A stretch of 64,000 nt of DNA, from NCBI GenBank assembly GCA_003583745.1, contig QXPY01000009.1:1-64000 (forward strand), given 5' to 3'. Origin of the DNA: Rhodocyclales bacterium GT-UBC. GTDB lineage: Bacteria > Pseudomonadota > Gammaproteobacteria > Burkholderiales > Rhodocyclaceae. Of the stretch, positions 26,086 through 34,075 are shown one piece after another (within the stretch, counting starts at the first letter, position 1; each line of letters opens with the position of its first letter). The notes below the pieces were generated by a model. It made no database searches, was not told the DNA's origin, and was given only the letters and a program-made list of their open reading frames with translations. The position numbers and the translations under genes are program-made.

Positions 26086-26733
26086 CTAATTGGCATACCA
26101 CTTTTCTCGTGTCTTGTCCTTTAATCTGGGGATGTGATTTAGGATGGTCTTCTCACATGGAGGCTTCTCCAACTGGTGGGTTTGAGTTAGCTCCTCAATT
26201 ATTCTTGCAATTATTGCTTTCTGCTGCGGCAGTCTCCCCCCTTCTGCTTTCAGCTTTTGAATAACCAACTCAAAGGCGGCAAGGGTATCGGCCTCATTGA
26301 AAGGTCGGGCCTCTCTCCTACCTCTTCCGGATGAAATTGAACCGTCTTTAACCTTCCGGCCCCGCCTAGCGTCCGGTATCACGGCAGATCGAAACCCGTA
26401 GAATCTGCAGGCCCAGGTCAGTGCGCGAGCATGCGCCAGCATCAATTCGAAGTTATTGCCCGTGTGGGCCTGAAGGGCAGCTTCACGCATCTCACAAAGC
26501 TGATCCGCAATTTCTGGCGAGACATCAACTCCTTGTCTGCACTCGATGAAGTCATCAATTGAACTGATTGAAAAACCGTGGAGGCCCAGAACAAAAACGA
26601 AGTCAGCTTCGTTGCCTTGCGTGTATCGCCATTGAGGTGCGGGGGGAGTCTCGTTGCAATTTTCGACTAGCTCTCGTTCGAACCGGCGGCGAGGCGTTAT
26701 CGCTACCTGCTTGTTCCTTGAGTTCCTTGCCAT
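26086..26733 (-). CDS. unknown 215-residue protein of the element
   Basis: A soluble, basic protein. The C-terminal part (from about residue 145: EADTLAAFELVIQKLKAEG and on) looks like a helix-turn-helix or four-helix DNA-binding region. The central part is rich in Arg/Lys (DARRGRKVKDGS). No family is recognised. It lies between the integrase gene pair and the alpA-like operon, the place where satellites usually carry cargo, separated by about 100 bp from alpA and 285 bp from the next gene upstream. Confidence 0.6.
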   Translation of the reverse strand: MARNSRNKQVAITPRRRFERELVENCNETPPAPQWRYTQGNEADFVFVLGLHGFSISSIDDFIECRQGVDVSPEIADQLCEMREAALQAHTGNNFELMLAHARALTWACRFYGFRSAVIPDARRGRKVKDGSISSGRGRREARPFNEADTLAAFELVIQKLKAEGGRLPQQKAIIARIIEELTQTHQLEKPPCEKTILNHIPRLKDKTREKWYAN

Positions 26734-27018
26734 GTGCTACAGCCAGATTTTTTGCTGCAGGCTTGATGCTGCCTGGCTACCGGCCGGCGTTACGGTGTCA
26801 AAGATGGGGTTTGATTTGCGCACAGGCCCTCCAGCCATCCCCCAGGAAAAAATTGGGCAGGCACTTGGAGGGAAGTGCTTTTCGGTGGCCGACCTAGCCC
26901 AAGCAAATATAACCTGCGGGTTTGTGGTTAGTAAAACTGGAGGCTTGGCCCTTAACTCCCATTCGGCCCAGGGCCAAGCCAGATTCGGATTGTTAAAGAG
27001 CGCCCACTGCGGCTCGAC
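26734..27018. other. intergenic region within element
   Basis: These 285 bp hold a likely terminator hairpin (26942-26980) for the integrase transcript and the upstream region of the 215-residue protein gene. A plus-strand frame crosses the region but starts inside the antisense of a better gene, so I do not call it. Confidence 0.5.
26942..26980 (-). terminator. hairpin after integrase operon
   Basis: GGCTTGGCCCT (26942-26952) is perfectly complementary to 26970-26980 across a 17-base loop. Read leftward, a short TTTT follows ten bases after the stem. It lies 38 bp beyond the last gene of the int pair, so a terminator role is likely but the T-tract is weak. Confidence 0.5.
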
Positions 27019-27435
27019 CTACGCTACCAGGCCCCCCGTCTGTATCAACTGTGTGTAGAGGTCCGGGATGTGGTCGTCAGCCCTGGCTATGACTGGCAGC
27101 TTGATATATTCGCTCAGTAGCTCGCGCCGGACAGACTCCAGCCAAATCAAGGCCAGCTTGCCAACTGCGGTAAGGAGTTGATCCTCTGGCAGATTCAACG
27201 TTTCGGCCTCGAATGCAGCAGCCGGTACGCCAGTAAGGTCCGCCAGTACCTCGGCGTCAATGGAGAAGCCCGATTCTGGGAGGATTGTCAGTTGTCGGAA
27301 GGCCTTCAGGGGGTTGGACTGACTGCCTGCAAAGAAGCCCTGGCAGAAGCCTATATTCTGACTAAAGTCGCCCTGTTCGATGATTTTGACCAGGAGGCTG
27401 TCACGTTGGGCAGCCGTGAAGTGAGTATTGAACAT
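27019..27435 (-). CDS. unknown protein downstream of integrase
   Basis: A 138-residue acidic protein (MFNTHFTAAQRDSLL at the start) with no recognised family. It starts 27 bp after the integrase stop in the same direction, so it is probably co-transcribed with int. It could assist integration or be cargo. Size and helix-rich composition are all that can be described. Confidence 0.6.
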   Translation of the reverse strand: MFNTHFTAAQRDSLLVKIIEQGDFSQNIGFCQGFFAGSQSNPLKAFRQLTILPESGFSIDAEVLADLTGVPAAAFEAETLNLPEDQLLTAVGKLALIWLESVRRELLSEYIKLPVIARADDHIPDLYTQLIQTGGLVA

Positions 27436-27462
27436 GTTTTTGATTCCTATGGGTTGGGATGG

Positions 27463-28479
27463 TTAGCCGAGTTTCCGGGCGAGGGCTTCAGCAGCAGGGT
27501 GGTAGTAACGCTTCAACATGCCCACGTTTGTATGGCCGGTGATTGCAGCGAGTTCTATGACGTTCGGTACCTTCTCGGCTAAGCGGGTCGCTGCCGTGTG
27601 GCGAAGGTCGTGAAAGTGAAGCCCAGTCAATCCAGCTATCTTGGTGGCACGCTCGAAAACCTGTTCCACCGTCCAGCGGGCAATAGGGAACACCCTGCCG
27701 TCAATCGAGTGGGGCAATTCCTGGATTGTGCGTATTGCCCGACTGCTGAGCGGTACATGCCGAGAGTGCCCATTTTTAGTGGTGGGTAGGAATGCCGTTC
27801 GGCGAGTGAGGTCGAGGTGACGCCATTCCAAAGCCAGCAATTCACCCCGGCGCATGGCTGATTCAATTGCCAGAATGACCATAGGCTTTAGCCAAGGGTC
27901 GCGGGTTCCCTTAGCAAATCGTCCCGCCTCGTCGCGCAACTCGCTAGGGGTCAGGGCATTAAGGAGGCGTTGCTCTTCGTCATGGTTCAGAACCCGGTCA
28001 CGGTGGGGGGGCGCAGGTGGTTTCCTGATCTTCTCTACTGGGTTCTCGATCGCCATGCCCCACTCCCTCCGGGCGTGGTTGATGACCGAACGTAGTACGG
28101 CCAAGTCACGAAGCACTGTCCCAGCCGATACCTTGGACAAGCGTGCGTCCCTGAAATGCGCGATAGCTTTGGGGGTGAGATTCGCCAGGCTGAGGCACGC
28201 AATCTTCTGAGCGCTCAACCAGCGTAGCTTGGCTTGATCGTCTTTGGTCGCCCGTTTGAGTGGTGAGACTTCATCACTGTAACGGTTAAGGATGTCTTTC
28301 AATGTCGTACGCTCCGCCTCCTTCAGGCTGACGAATACCCCCTTGTCTATCTCAGCTTCGATAGCGCGCGCCCACTTCACCGCAGCGTCGTGAGAGTCAA
28401 AGCTCCTTGTTTCCGGCATAAAGCCATTGCGTGTAACGCGGGCTTGCCAACGCCCATTGCGTTCTCTGATTGATGCCAT
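27463..28479 (-). CDS. int: tyrosine-type integrase
   Basis: A 338-residue site-specific recombinase. Residues 1-55 fit the arm-binding domain of DUF3596/AP2-type integrases (ERNGRWQARVTRNG), about 60-160 the SAM-like core-binding domain, and 165-338 the catalytic domain. The full catalytic set is visible: Arg210 (AMRRGE), Lys235 (TTKNGHSR), His290 and Arg293 (HDLRHTAATR), His316 (TGHTN) and Tyr325 (RYYHP). It lies 79 bp from attR and points into the element. It is the enzyme expected to recombine the lutC-derived repeat. Confidence 0.95.
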   Translation of the reverse strand: MASIRERNGRWQARVTRNGFMPETRSFDSHDAAVKWARAIEAEIDKGVFVSLKEAERTTLKDILNRYSDEVSPLKRATKDDQAKLRWLSAQKIACLSLANLTPKAIAHFRDARLSKVSAGTVLRDLAVLRSVINHARREWGMAIENPVEKIRKPPAPPHRDRVLNHDEEQRLLNALTPSELRDEAGRFAKGTRDPWLKPMVILAIESAMRRGELLALEWRHLDLTRRTAFLPTTKNGHSRHVPLSSRAIRTIQELPHSIDGRVFPIARWTVEQVFERATKIAGLTGLHFHDLRHTAATRLAEKVPNVIELAAITGHTNVGMLKRYYHPAAEALARKLG

Positions 28480-28490
28480 GCGCCCTCCAG

Positions 28491-28508
28491 TTGGACAAGC
28501 GATGGACA
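28491..28508. promoter_or_regulatory. candidate integrase arm-type sites, right end
   Basis: TTGGACA at 28491-28497 and ATGGACA at 28502-28508 repeat the word clustered at the left end. They sit between the int start and attR, 51-68 bp from the repeat, and may also overlap the int promoter. Confidence 0.5.
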
Positions 28509-28558
28509 GAACGCTTTACAATGTTCAATTGAGAAAATTTAACGTGTTGATTCAAATG

Positions 28559-28659
28559 ATCAATTTCATTTCCGGCCCGTCGCGTACGGGCGATATCGAA
28601 CAAACCATCGTACTCGGCGCCCATGGCCCGTGCCGGGTTCACCTGATCATGATCGGAGC
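28559..28659 (+). repeat. right attachment repeat (attR)
   Basis: This is the second copy of the 101-bp repeat, with A at 28600 where attL has G. Beyond it, GGTCGCATGA gives the native lutC ending (Val-Ala-stop) and the overlapping start of the S4 gene. That overlap marks this copy's right side as the original chromosomal junction. Confidence 0.93.
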
Positions 28660-28669
28660 GGTCGCATGA
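28559..28669 (+). pseudogene. displaced native 3' end of lutC
   Basis: The last 36 codons and stop of the original lutC, cut off from the rest of the gene by the element. The frame still reads INFISGPSRTGDIEQ and ends Val-Ala-stop, with the TGA overlapping the S4 gene ATG. It has no function of its own in this arrangement, but the open frame extends upstream into the element and could in principle allow coupled translation of the S4 gene. Confidence 0.85.
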
Positions 28670-28884
28670 GCATCCAGTTTGCCGTGCGCGGCGAGTACAT
28701 CCAGCTTGATCAGTTGCTCAAGGCAACCGGTTTGTCCGACTCCGGTGGTTCGGCGCATGCGGCGATTGCCGACGGCCTGGTCAAGGTCGATGGCGTGGTC
28801 GATACCCGCAAGCGGGCCAAGTTGCGGCCGGGTCAGACAGTTTTCTTCGCCGGCGAAACGATCGAACTGGTTGCCGAGGCCTGA
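28666..28884 (+). CDS. S4-domain RNA-binding protein
   Basis: A 72-residue YaaA/RlbA-like protein made of a single S4 domain: IQLDQLLKATGL near residues 11-22 and VDGVVDTRKRAKLRPGQ near 41-57. Such proteins are thought to bind structured RNA or ribosomes. It originally overlapped lutC by 4 nt (ATGA) as the last gene of the lut operon. The element now separates it by 7.6 kb, so its expression must depend on another promoter or on read-through. Confidence 0.88.
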   Translation: MSIQFAVRGEYIQLDQLLKATGLSDSGGSAHAAIADGLVKVDGVVDTRKRAKLRPGQTVFFAGETIELVAEA

Positions 28885-28892
28885 TTGACGGC

Positions 28893-31800
28893 TTATTGCA
28901 AGGTCGTGGAAGCGGTAGAGTCGCTGTAAGCACGCCAGATTTCCGGGGCGCGCCAGGCGTCGATCCAGGCCGCCAGGTCGCAGGCCGGCATCGGGCGCGC
29001 AATGCCGTAGCCCTGGCCGTGGGCGCATCCGTGTTCGAGCAATGCCCGCCCGTGGCGTACGCTTTCAACGCCTTCAGCGATCACTTTCCGGTTGAAGGCC
29101 TGAGCCAGCCCGATCACCCCTTTGACGATCGCCATGTTTTCACTGTCATCGAGCATGGCGCGGACGAAGGATTGGTCAATTTTCAAGGTGTCGGCCGGCA
29201 GGTGCTTGAGGTATAGCAGCGAGGAATAGCCGGTGCCAAAGTCGTCGAGAGCGAATGAAACACCGAGGCGGCGACAGGCCGCAATCATTTCCGCAGCGTG
29301 GCTGGTGTCGTGTAATGCCGTGGTTTCGAGGATTTCAAGCTCCAGCAGCTGGTTCGGCAGGCTCGGGAAGGCGGCAAGTTGCTCGGCCAGTCCGATGGCA
29401 AAGTCCGGCAGTTGCAGGTGGCGCGGCGATACATTGACGCTGATACATAGTTCGATGCCGGCCTGATACCAAATATCGAGTTGGGTGAGGGCATTACGGA
29501 TGACCCATTTGCCCAGGGTTATCGCGAAATCTGTGTCTTCGACCAGAGGCAGAAAATCGCTCGGCATGACCAAGCCGCGCTCCGGATGGCGCCAGCGTAT
29601 CAGCGCTTCGGCACCGATCACCGTACCTTGGCGCATGTCGACCTTCGGCTGGTAGTGCAGTTCGAATTCACCGGCATGGAGGGCCTGTTCCATGCGATCA
29701 ATGGCGTTGCGTTCTGCACGCGCAGCAATGTCCTTGAATGGGTCGAACATGAAATAGCGATCGCCGCCACCTTGTTTTGCAATGTACATGGCCTGGTCGG
29801 CATGGCGCAGCAGCAGATCGGGGTCGGCGCCGTCGTCGGGGAAAATGGTGATGCCGATGCTGGTTGAGATATTGGCGCTTTCGCCATTGAGCAGGAAGGG
29901 TTTGCGGGCGCTTTCGATGATGCGGCGAACGGCGTCGATACACTCTTCGTAGCTCTCGAGGTCATTGATCAAGATGACGAATTCGTCGCCCCCTAGTCGG
30001 GCAAGGGTGTCCGATTGGCGAAGTTCGCGGCGCATCCGGCGGGAGAACTCGATAAGGAGCAGGTCGCCGGCGGCATGGCCAAGTCGGTCGTTAACCTGCT
30101 TGAAACCATCCAGGTCGAGCAGGCAGACCGCCAGTTGATGCTGCGTGCGCTGGGCCAGGGCAATCGACATGTGCAGACGGTCGCCAAGCAGGGTCCGGTT
30201 GGGGAGTTCTGTTAAGGGATCGAAATGCGCCAGCTTTTCCAGGCGCTGCTCGTGTTCTTTCTGCAGCGTGATGTCGGCGAAGATCCCGACGTAGTGGTTG
30301 AGGTTGCCATTGCCGTCACGGACGCAGGAAATGGTCAGCAGTTCGGCGTAGAGTTCGCCGCTCTTGCGGCGGTTCCATATCTCGCCCTGCCAGTACCCGG
30401 TATCGTCGAGTGCGCGCCAGATGGCTTCGTAAAAGGCATCGGTTTGGTTGTCTGAGCGCAGGAAGTTCGGCTTCCGGCCGATGCACTCTTCGCGACTGTA
30501 GCCGGTAATATCGGTGAAAGCCTGGTTTACATCGATGATTCGGGTGCGGGCATCGGTAATGATGATGCCTTCTCTGGCATGCGAAAAAACACTGGCGATC
30601 AGGCGCAGTTGCTCTTCGGCGGCATGCCGTTCCGATACGTCGAAGCAGGCACCCAGGTAACCGATGAATTCACCGTTGATGTCGTAGAAAGGGCGGCCAA
30701 TGTTGATCAGCCAGCGGTATTCGCCATCATGGCGACGCAGGCGGTGTTCGAGCGAGAAGGCTTGGCGGCGTTTGAAACTTTCTCCGAAACGCTCTTGCAG
30801 TAGTGCGCGGTCTTCCGGATGTACGCCTTTGTTCCAGCCATTGCCCAGTTCTTCGCCGAGGGCGCGGCCAGTGAAGTCGAGCCAGGTACGATTGAAGTAA
30901 TCGCAGCGCAGTTCCAGGTCGGAGCGCCAGATCAGCGCCGGGAAGCTCTCCAGTACCGACAGGTAAAAGTCGCGTGAGCGGGCGACCTCCTTTTCGCTGC
31001 TCGCCAGTTCGGCGGTCCGTTCGGCAACCCGACTTTCCAGTTCGTTGCGTGCCGTATTCAGCGCCAGATCGGCAGCCTCCCAGCGGCGGGCGATAATGAA
31101 GGCCGTGCTCAGGCCGATGCTGCCGCTGGCGAGCAGAATGAGCGCTACCAGCAGGATGTTTTGCCACACCGCATCCTGATACTCCGACAGTACGCTATCG
31201 AGGCGGCGCTGAAGGACAAGGCTCCAGCCATTTTCCAGGCGCTGCGTGAAGCTCAGCCAGGCGATGCCCTGGCTGTCGGTCCATCTGCCGAAATGCACGC
31301 TATTCCCGTTGTCCGGGTTGGTGGGGAGAAGGGGGTGTTGGTAAGCGAAGAACTGGCTTTCGGTACCGATCTGGCTTGGGTCGGTGTGAGCGAGCAGTTT
31401 CCCTTGTCGGTCGACCAGAATGCCGCTGTCAAAGGGGGCGATGCGTTCGGCTTCAACCAGATTGGCGAGGTGTCGAAGCAATACGACGGCACCAAGGTGA
31501 GCGAAAATATTGCCTTGTGCGTCGAGCAACGGGACATCGACGACAATCGCCGGGCTGCCATCGGCACCGATCAGGCTGTCTGAAATGGTGGGCAGATGGG
31601 TTCGTTCGGCCTCCTGGAAATACGGCCGGTCGGCCAGATTGTATTTCTTCAGTCTGAGTTGAATGTCGTATGGGTGAGACAGGTAATGGTCGCCATTTGG
31701 CAATAATATGAAGACGGTGGAGATGGTCTTGGTCTTGGTGAGCAGCGCGTCGAGCATTTGGCGCTTCCCGCCTTCGACGTTGGACGGGATTCCGTTCAGG

Positions 31801-32054
31801 GCCCGATCAATTGCCGGAACCGCCTGCAGCTGAGAAAACTCTTCAAGCTGGCTGGTGTAAGTCATCAGCGAGCGCGCTTCGGTAACCTGATCTTGCATCG
31901 CTTGGGAGATCGATCGAACCAGGGCCTTGTGTTCAACCGACCAGCGTTCAATTGCCAGGTGCTGAAAAGAACGCTGCAGCACAAAGGCGATGCAAGCCAG
32001 TGCCAAGATGGCAGGCAGAATGAAAGCCAGCAGAATCTTCTGTTTCTGCGTCAT
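28893..32054 (-). CDS. Cache-PAS-PAS-GGDEF-EAL membrane protein
   Basis: A 1053-residue c-di-GMP signalling protein. Residues 8-28 and about 300-322 are membrane helices enclosing a periplasmic dCache-type sensor. Two PAS domains follow (about 365-480 and 485-605), then GGDEF (active-site LARLGGDEF near 705) and EAL (GAEALIRWRHPE near 835, DDFGTGYSSL near 965). Both catalytic signatures are intact, so it may make or break c-di-GMP. It ends 8 bp from the S4 gene and lies 110 bp downstream of the DUF47 gene in the same direction. Confidence 0.92.
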   Translation of the reverse strand: MTQKQKILLAFILPAILALACIAFVLQRSFQHLAIERWSVEHKALVRSISQAMQDQVTEARSLMTYTSQLEEFSQLQAVPAIDRALNGIPSNVEGGKRQMLDALLTKTKTISTVFILLPNGDHYLSHPYDIQLRLKKYNLADRPYFQEAERTHLPTISDSLIGADGSPAIVVDVPLLDAQGNIFAHLGAVVLLRHLANLVEAERIAPFDSGILVDRQGKLLAHTDPSQIGTESQFFAYQHPLLPTNPDNGNSVHFGRWTDSQGIAWLSFTQRLENGWSLVLQRRLDSVLSEYQDAVWQNILLVALILLASGSIGLSTAFIIARRWEAADLALNTARNELESRVAERTAELASSEKEVARSRDFYLSVLESFPALIWRSDLELRCDYFNRTWLDFTGRALGEELGNGWNKGVHPEDRALLQERFGESFKRRQAFSLEHRLRRHDGEYRWLINIGRPFYDINGEFIGYLGACFDVSERHAAEEQLRLIASVFSHAREGIIITDARTRIIDVNQAFTDITGYSREECIGRKPNFLRSDNQTDAFYEAIWRALDDTGYWQGEIWNRRKSGELYAELLTISCVRDGNGNLNHYVGIFADITLQKEHEQRLEKLAHFDPLTELPNRTLLGDRLHMSIALAQRTQHQLAVCLLDLDGFKQVNDRLGHAAGDLLLIEFSRRMRRELRQSDTLARLGGDEFVILINDLESYEECIDAVRRIIESARKPFLLNGESANISTSIGITIFPDDGADPDLLLRHADQAMYIAKQGGGDRYFMFDPFKDIAARAERNAIDRMEQALHAGEFELHYQPKVDMRQGTVIGAEALIRWRHPERGLVMPSDFLPLVEDTDFAITLGKWVIRNALTQLDIWYQAGIELCISVNVSPRHLQLPDFAIGLAEQLAAFPSLPNQLLELEILETTALHDTSHAAEMIAACRRLGVSFALDDFGTGYSSLLYLKHLPADTLKIDQSFVRAMLDDSENMAIVKGVIGLAQAFNRKVIAEGVESVRHGRALLEHGCAHGQGYGIARPMPACDLAAWIDAWRAPEIWRAYSDSTASTTLQ

Positions 32055-32164
32055 ACGCCGCGCCGCGCTCCTCGCCGAGATTGAGATTACGCTCTGCCGC
32101 GCTTAGCCGCGCGCTCAGGACGGGGGCGATGATAGACCAGTTCGCCGGATGTCCAGCGTGGTAT

Positions 32165-32812
32165 TCAACACATTTTCACAACAATGTCGTGCAGGGTGTT
32201 GGCACAATTGGCCATCCGGTCGGCGGCGTTGGAAAGGTGGCGATAGATTTCCCGGCGTTTGAACATGTGGATGTAGTCGTCACCCTGAAACAATTCGGCA
32301 ATGGCCCGGCGGTAGGCTTTCTCAACCTTGCGTTCGGCCTTGCGTGCGCTATCGGCATCGGCCGCAGCATCAGCGGGCTGTTTGGCCAGTTTTGCATAGC
32401 CCAGCGCCAGTGCGTCAGTCCCCAGTTTGATGTGCATGGCCATTTCCAGGCACTGTTTGTCCGGGGCCAGGCCGAGTACATCCATTTCGCTGACAGTGGT
32501 TTTGCAATAGTTGACGACTTCGTCCAGGTCGATGATGGCTCGGTAGAGATCTTCGCGGTCGATCGGTGTCGAGAATGCCTCGTTCAGTGTGTGCAGGTTG
32601 CGAACCTTGATGTGGTCGGCTTCATGTTCATCGCGACGGATCATCTGTCCGATCGATGGGTCGCCGCTTTCCATGAACTCAACGAGGAGACCGGTGGTAT
32701 GGGCGACATGCTGGCATTGGTCGGTGAGTAGCGCGAAAAAATCGGGCATTTTCGGAAAGACGCGCTCGAACAGGCGGCGGAAGATGGGCTGGGGGCGGAT
32801 CTCTTCACTCAT
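32165..32812 (-). CDS. DUF47 (PhoU-like) phosphate transport partner
   Basis: A 215-residue all-helical PhoU-like protein of the DUF47 family. The RRDEHEADHIK stretch near residues 58-68 and IDREDLYRAIIDLDEVVNY near 82-100 are the usual acidic metal-binding segments. DUF47 proteins pair with PiT transporters and tune phosphate uptake. Its start overlaps the PiT stop by 4 nt, so both are made from one message. Confidence 0.92.
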   Translation of the reverse strand: MSEEIRPQPIFRRLFERVFPKMPDFFALLTDQCQHVAHTTGLLVEFMESGDPSIGQMIRRDEHEADHIKVRNLHTLNEAFSTPIDREDLYRAIIDLDEVVNYCKTTVSEMDVLGLAPDKQCLEMAMHIKLGTDALALGYAKLAKQPADAAADADSARKAERKVEKAYRRAIAELFQGDDYIHMFKRREIYRHLSNAADRMANCANTLHDIVVKMC

Positions 32813-33852
32813 GCTTTGCCTCCGATGAATAGATTGACCAGAGCATAGGTCTGAATGGCAACCAGCGCGGCGCCGGGGATGGTGATGATCCAGGTCAGCG
32901 CGATATCTTTGGCTTTTGCCCAGCGCACCGCTCGGGGGCGTTCGGATGCGCCTATCCCCATGATCGAGGTAGCGACGACATGCGTGGTGGAGACCGGGGC
33001 ACCGACTGCAGAAGCAGCCATAATGACCGTTGCCGAGGTGAGTTGCGAGCCGAGAGCATGAATCGGGCGTACCCGGTAGATGGCAAATCCTAAAGTGCGT
33101 ACGATGCGCCAACCGCCCGACATGATCCCCAGCGTGATTGATGAAGCGCAAGCCAGCATGACCCAGAAGGGAACTTCAAAGCGGTCGATGAAGCCGCCGA
33201 GCAGCAAGACCAGGGTCAGAATACCCATGCTTTTCTGCGCGTCGTTTGCGCCGTGCGAAAAAGCGAGTCCGGCCGCCGTTAGGAATTGAGCGGCCCGTAG
33301 TCGGGAATTGGCCGCCGGCTTGGCAGCCAGCAAGGCGACGGTCAATAGGCGGTGAATCAGGTAGCCGGCCCAGAAACCGATCAATGGCGAGAGCAGCAAG
33401 GCAGCCAGGACCTTGACGATGCCGGTCAGATGCCCGTTGGCCAATTCAGTGACGCCCCATACGACATGCTCGCTGCCTACTGCTACAGTGACCGCGCCGA
33501 TCAGCCCGCCGACCAGTGCATGCGAGGAGGATGAAGGGATGCCGAAATACCAGGTCGCAAGATTCCAGACAATGGCCCCGATCAGGCCGCAGAGCAGGAT
33601 GGAGAGCGACAGTACGGGGGCGATGTCATCAAGCGCAACGAATTTGCCGATCGTATTGGCGACCGAGGTGCCGCCAAGCAGCGGGCCGAGGAATTCGAAG
33701 AATCCGACGATGATCACTGCCTGGGCCGGTGTCATGGCGCGTGAGGCAATGACGGTGGCGACGATGTTTGCTGCGTCGTGAAAGCCGTTCGTGTAGTCGA
33801 AGACGAGGACTATACAGACGGTGGCAATGGCGAGGATGAGCAGCGTGTCCAT
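32809..33852 (-). CDS. inorganic phosphate transporter, PiT family
   Basis: A 347-residue inner-membrane Pi-metal/H+ symporter with about ten membrane helices. Both PiT signatures are present: DYTNGFHDAANIVAT near residues 17-31 and SHGANDAQKSMG near 199-210, each holding the Asn-Asp phosphate-binding pair. ATG 33852 fits the conserved N-terminus (MDTLLILAIA); the frame is open upstream but unconserved. Operon with the DUF47 gene. Confidence 0.93.
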   Translation of the reverse strand: MDTLLILAIATVCIVLVFDYTNGFHDAANIVATVIASRAMTPAQAVIIVGFFEFLGPLLGGTSVANTIGKFVALDDIAPVLSLSILLCGLIGAIVWNLATWYFGIPSSSSHALVGGLIGAVTVAVGSEHVVWGVTELANGHLTGIVKVLAALLLSPLIGFWAGYLIHRLLTVALLAAKPAANSRLRAAQFLTAAGLAFSHGANDAQKSMGILTLVLLLGGFIDRFEVPFWVMLACASSITLGIMSGGWRIVRTLGFAIYRVRPIHALGSQLTSATVIMAASAVGAPVSTTHVVATSIMGIGASERPRAVRWAKAKDIALTWIITIPGAALVAIQTYALVNLFIGGKA

Positions 33853-34023
33853 TAATGGCCACTCAGTGCCGCGAAGGCAGTCGTTCCGGCCATGGGCGGG
33901 TGCATTGGCTGATGCTTGGCATCGTCTCTCCCCCTCAATATATTTTGATCCAGTATAGCGCTTTTGCTTGGTGGCTCGACCGCTTGGGCGGGGCAAGGAG
34001 CGGTGGTTTTGCAATTTCCGGGC

Positions 34024-34054
34024 GAAAAAAAAGCGGGAGATCTACTCCCGCTTT
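34024..34054 (-). terminator. rho-independent terminator after ccoG
   Basis: A 9-bp stem AAGCGGGAG/CTCCCGCTT (34031-34039 with 34045-34053) encloses a 5-base loop. Read leftward it is followed by eight T residues. It lies 22 bp after the ccoG stop. Confidence 0.92.
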
Positions 34055-34075
34055 CTTGAGGTAAAAACGAGGGGG

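Larger units (their letters stand above)
20978..28659. mobile_element. 7.6 kb integrated satellite-like element in lutC
   Basis: The element lies between two 101-bp direct repeats that differ at one base (G at 21019, A at 28600; the change is silent). The spacing gives a unit of 7,581 bp. It encodes a tyrosine integrase next to the right end, an AlpA-like regulator, an AEP-like primase, a helicase-like ATPase, a small lipoprotein and five small unknown proteins. No capsid, terminase, conjugation or transposase gene is recognised. The int/alpA/primase/helicase layout resembles P4-like or PICI phage satellites, although the primase and helicase are separate proteins here. Satellite nature is inferred; integration by site-specific recombination is well supported. 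Confidence 0.88.

Noticed and set aside
26026..26099. GGTATGCC and GGCATACC as an operator pair before the alpA-like gene
   Set aside because: The arms are 58 bp apart and the second lies in the end of the neighbouring gene; chance occurrence is likely.
26654..27058. 134-codon plus-strand frame inside the element
   Set aside because: It starts in the antisense of the 215-residue protein gene and runs across a terminator-like hairpin; composition does not look coding.
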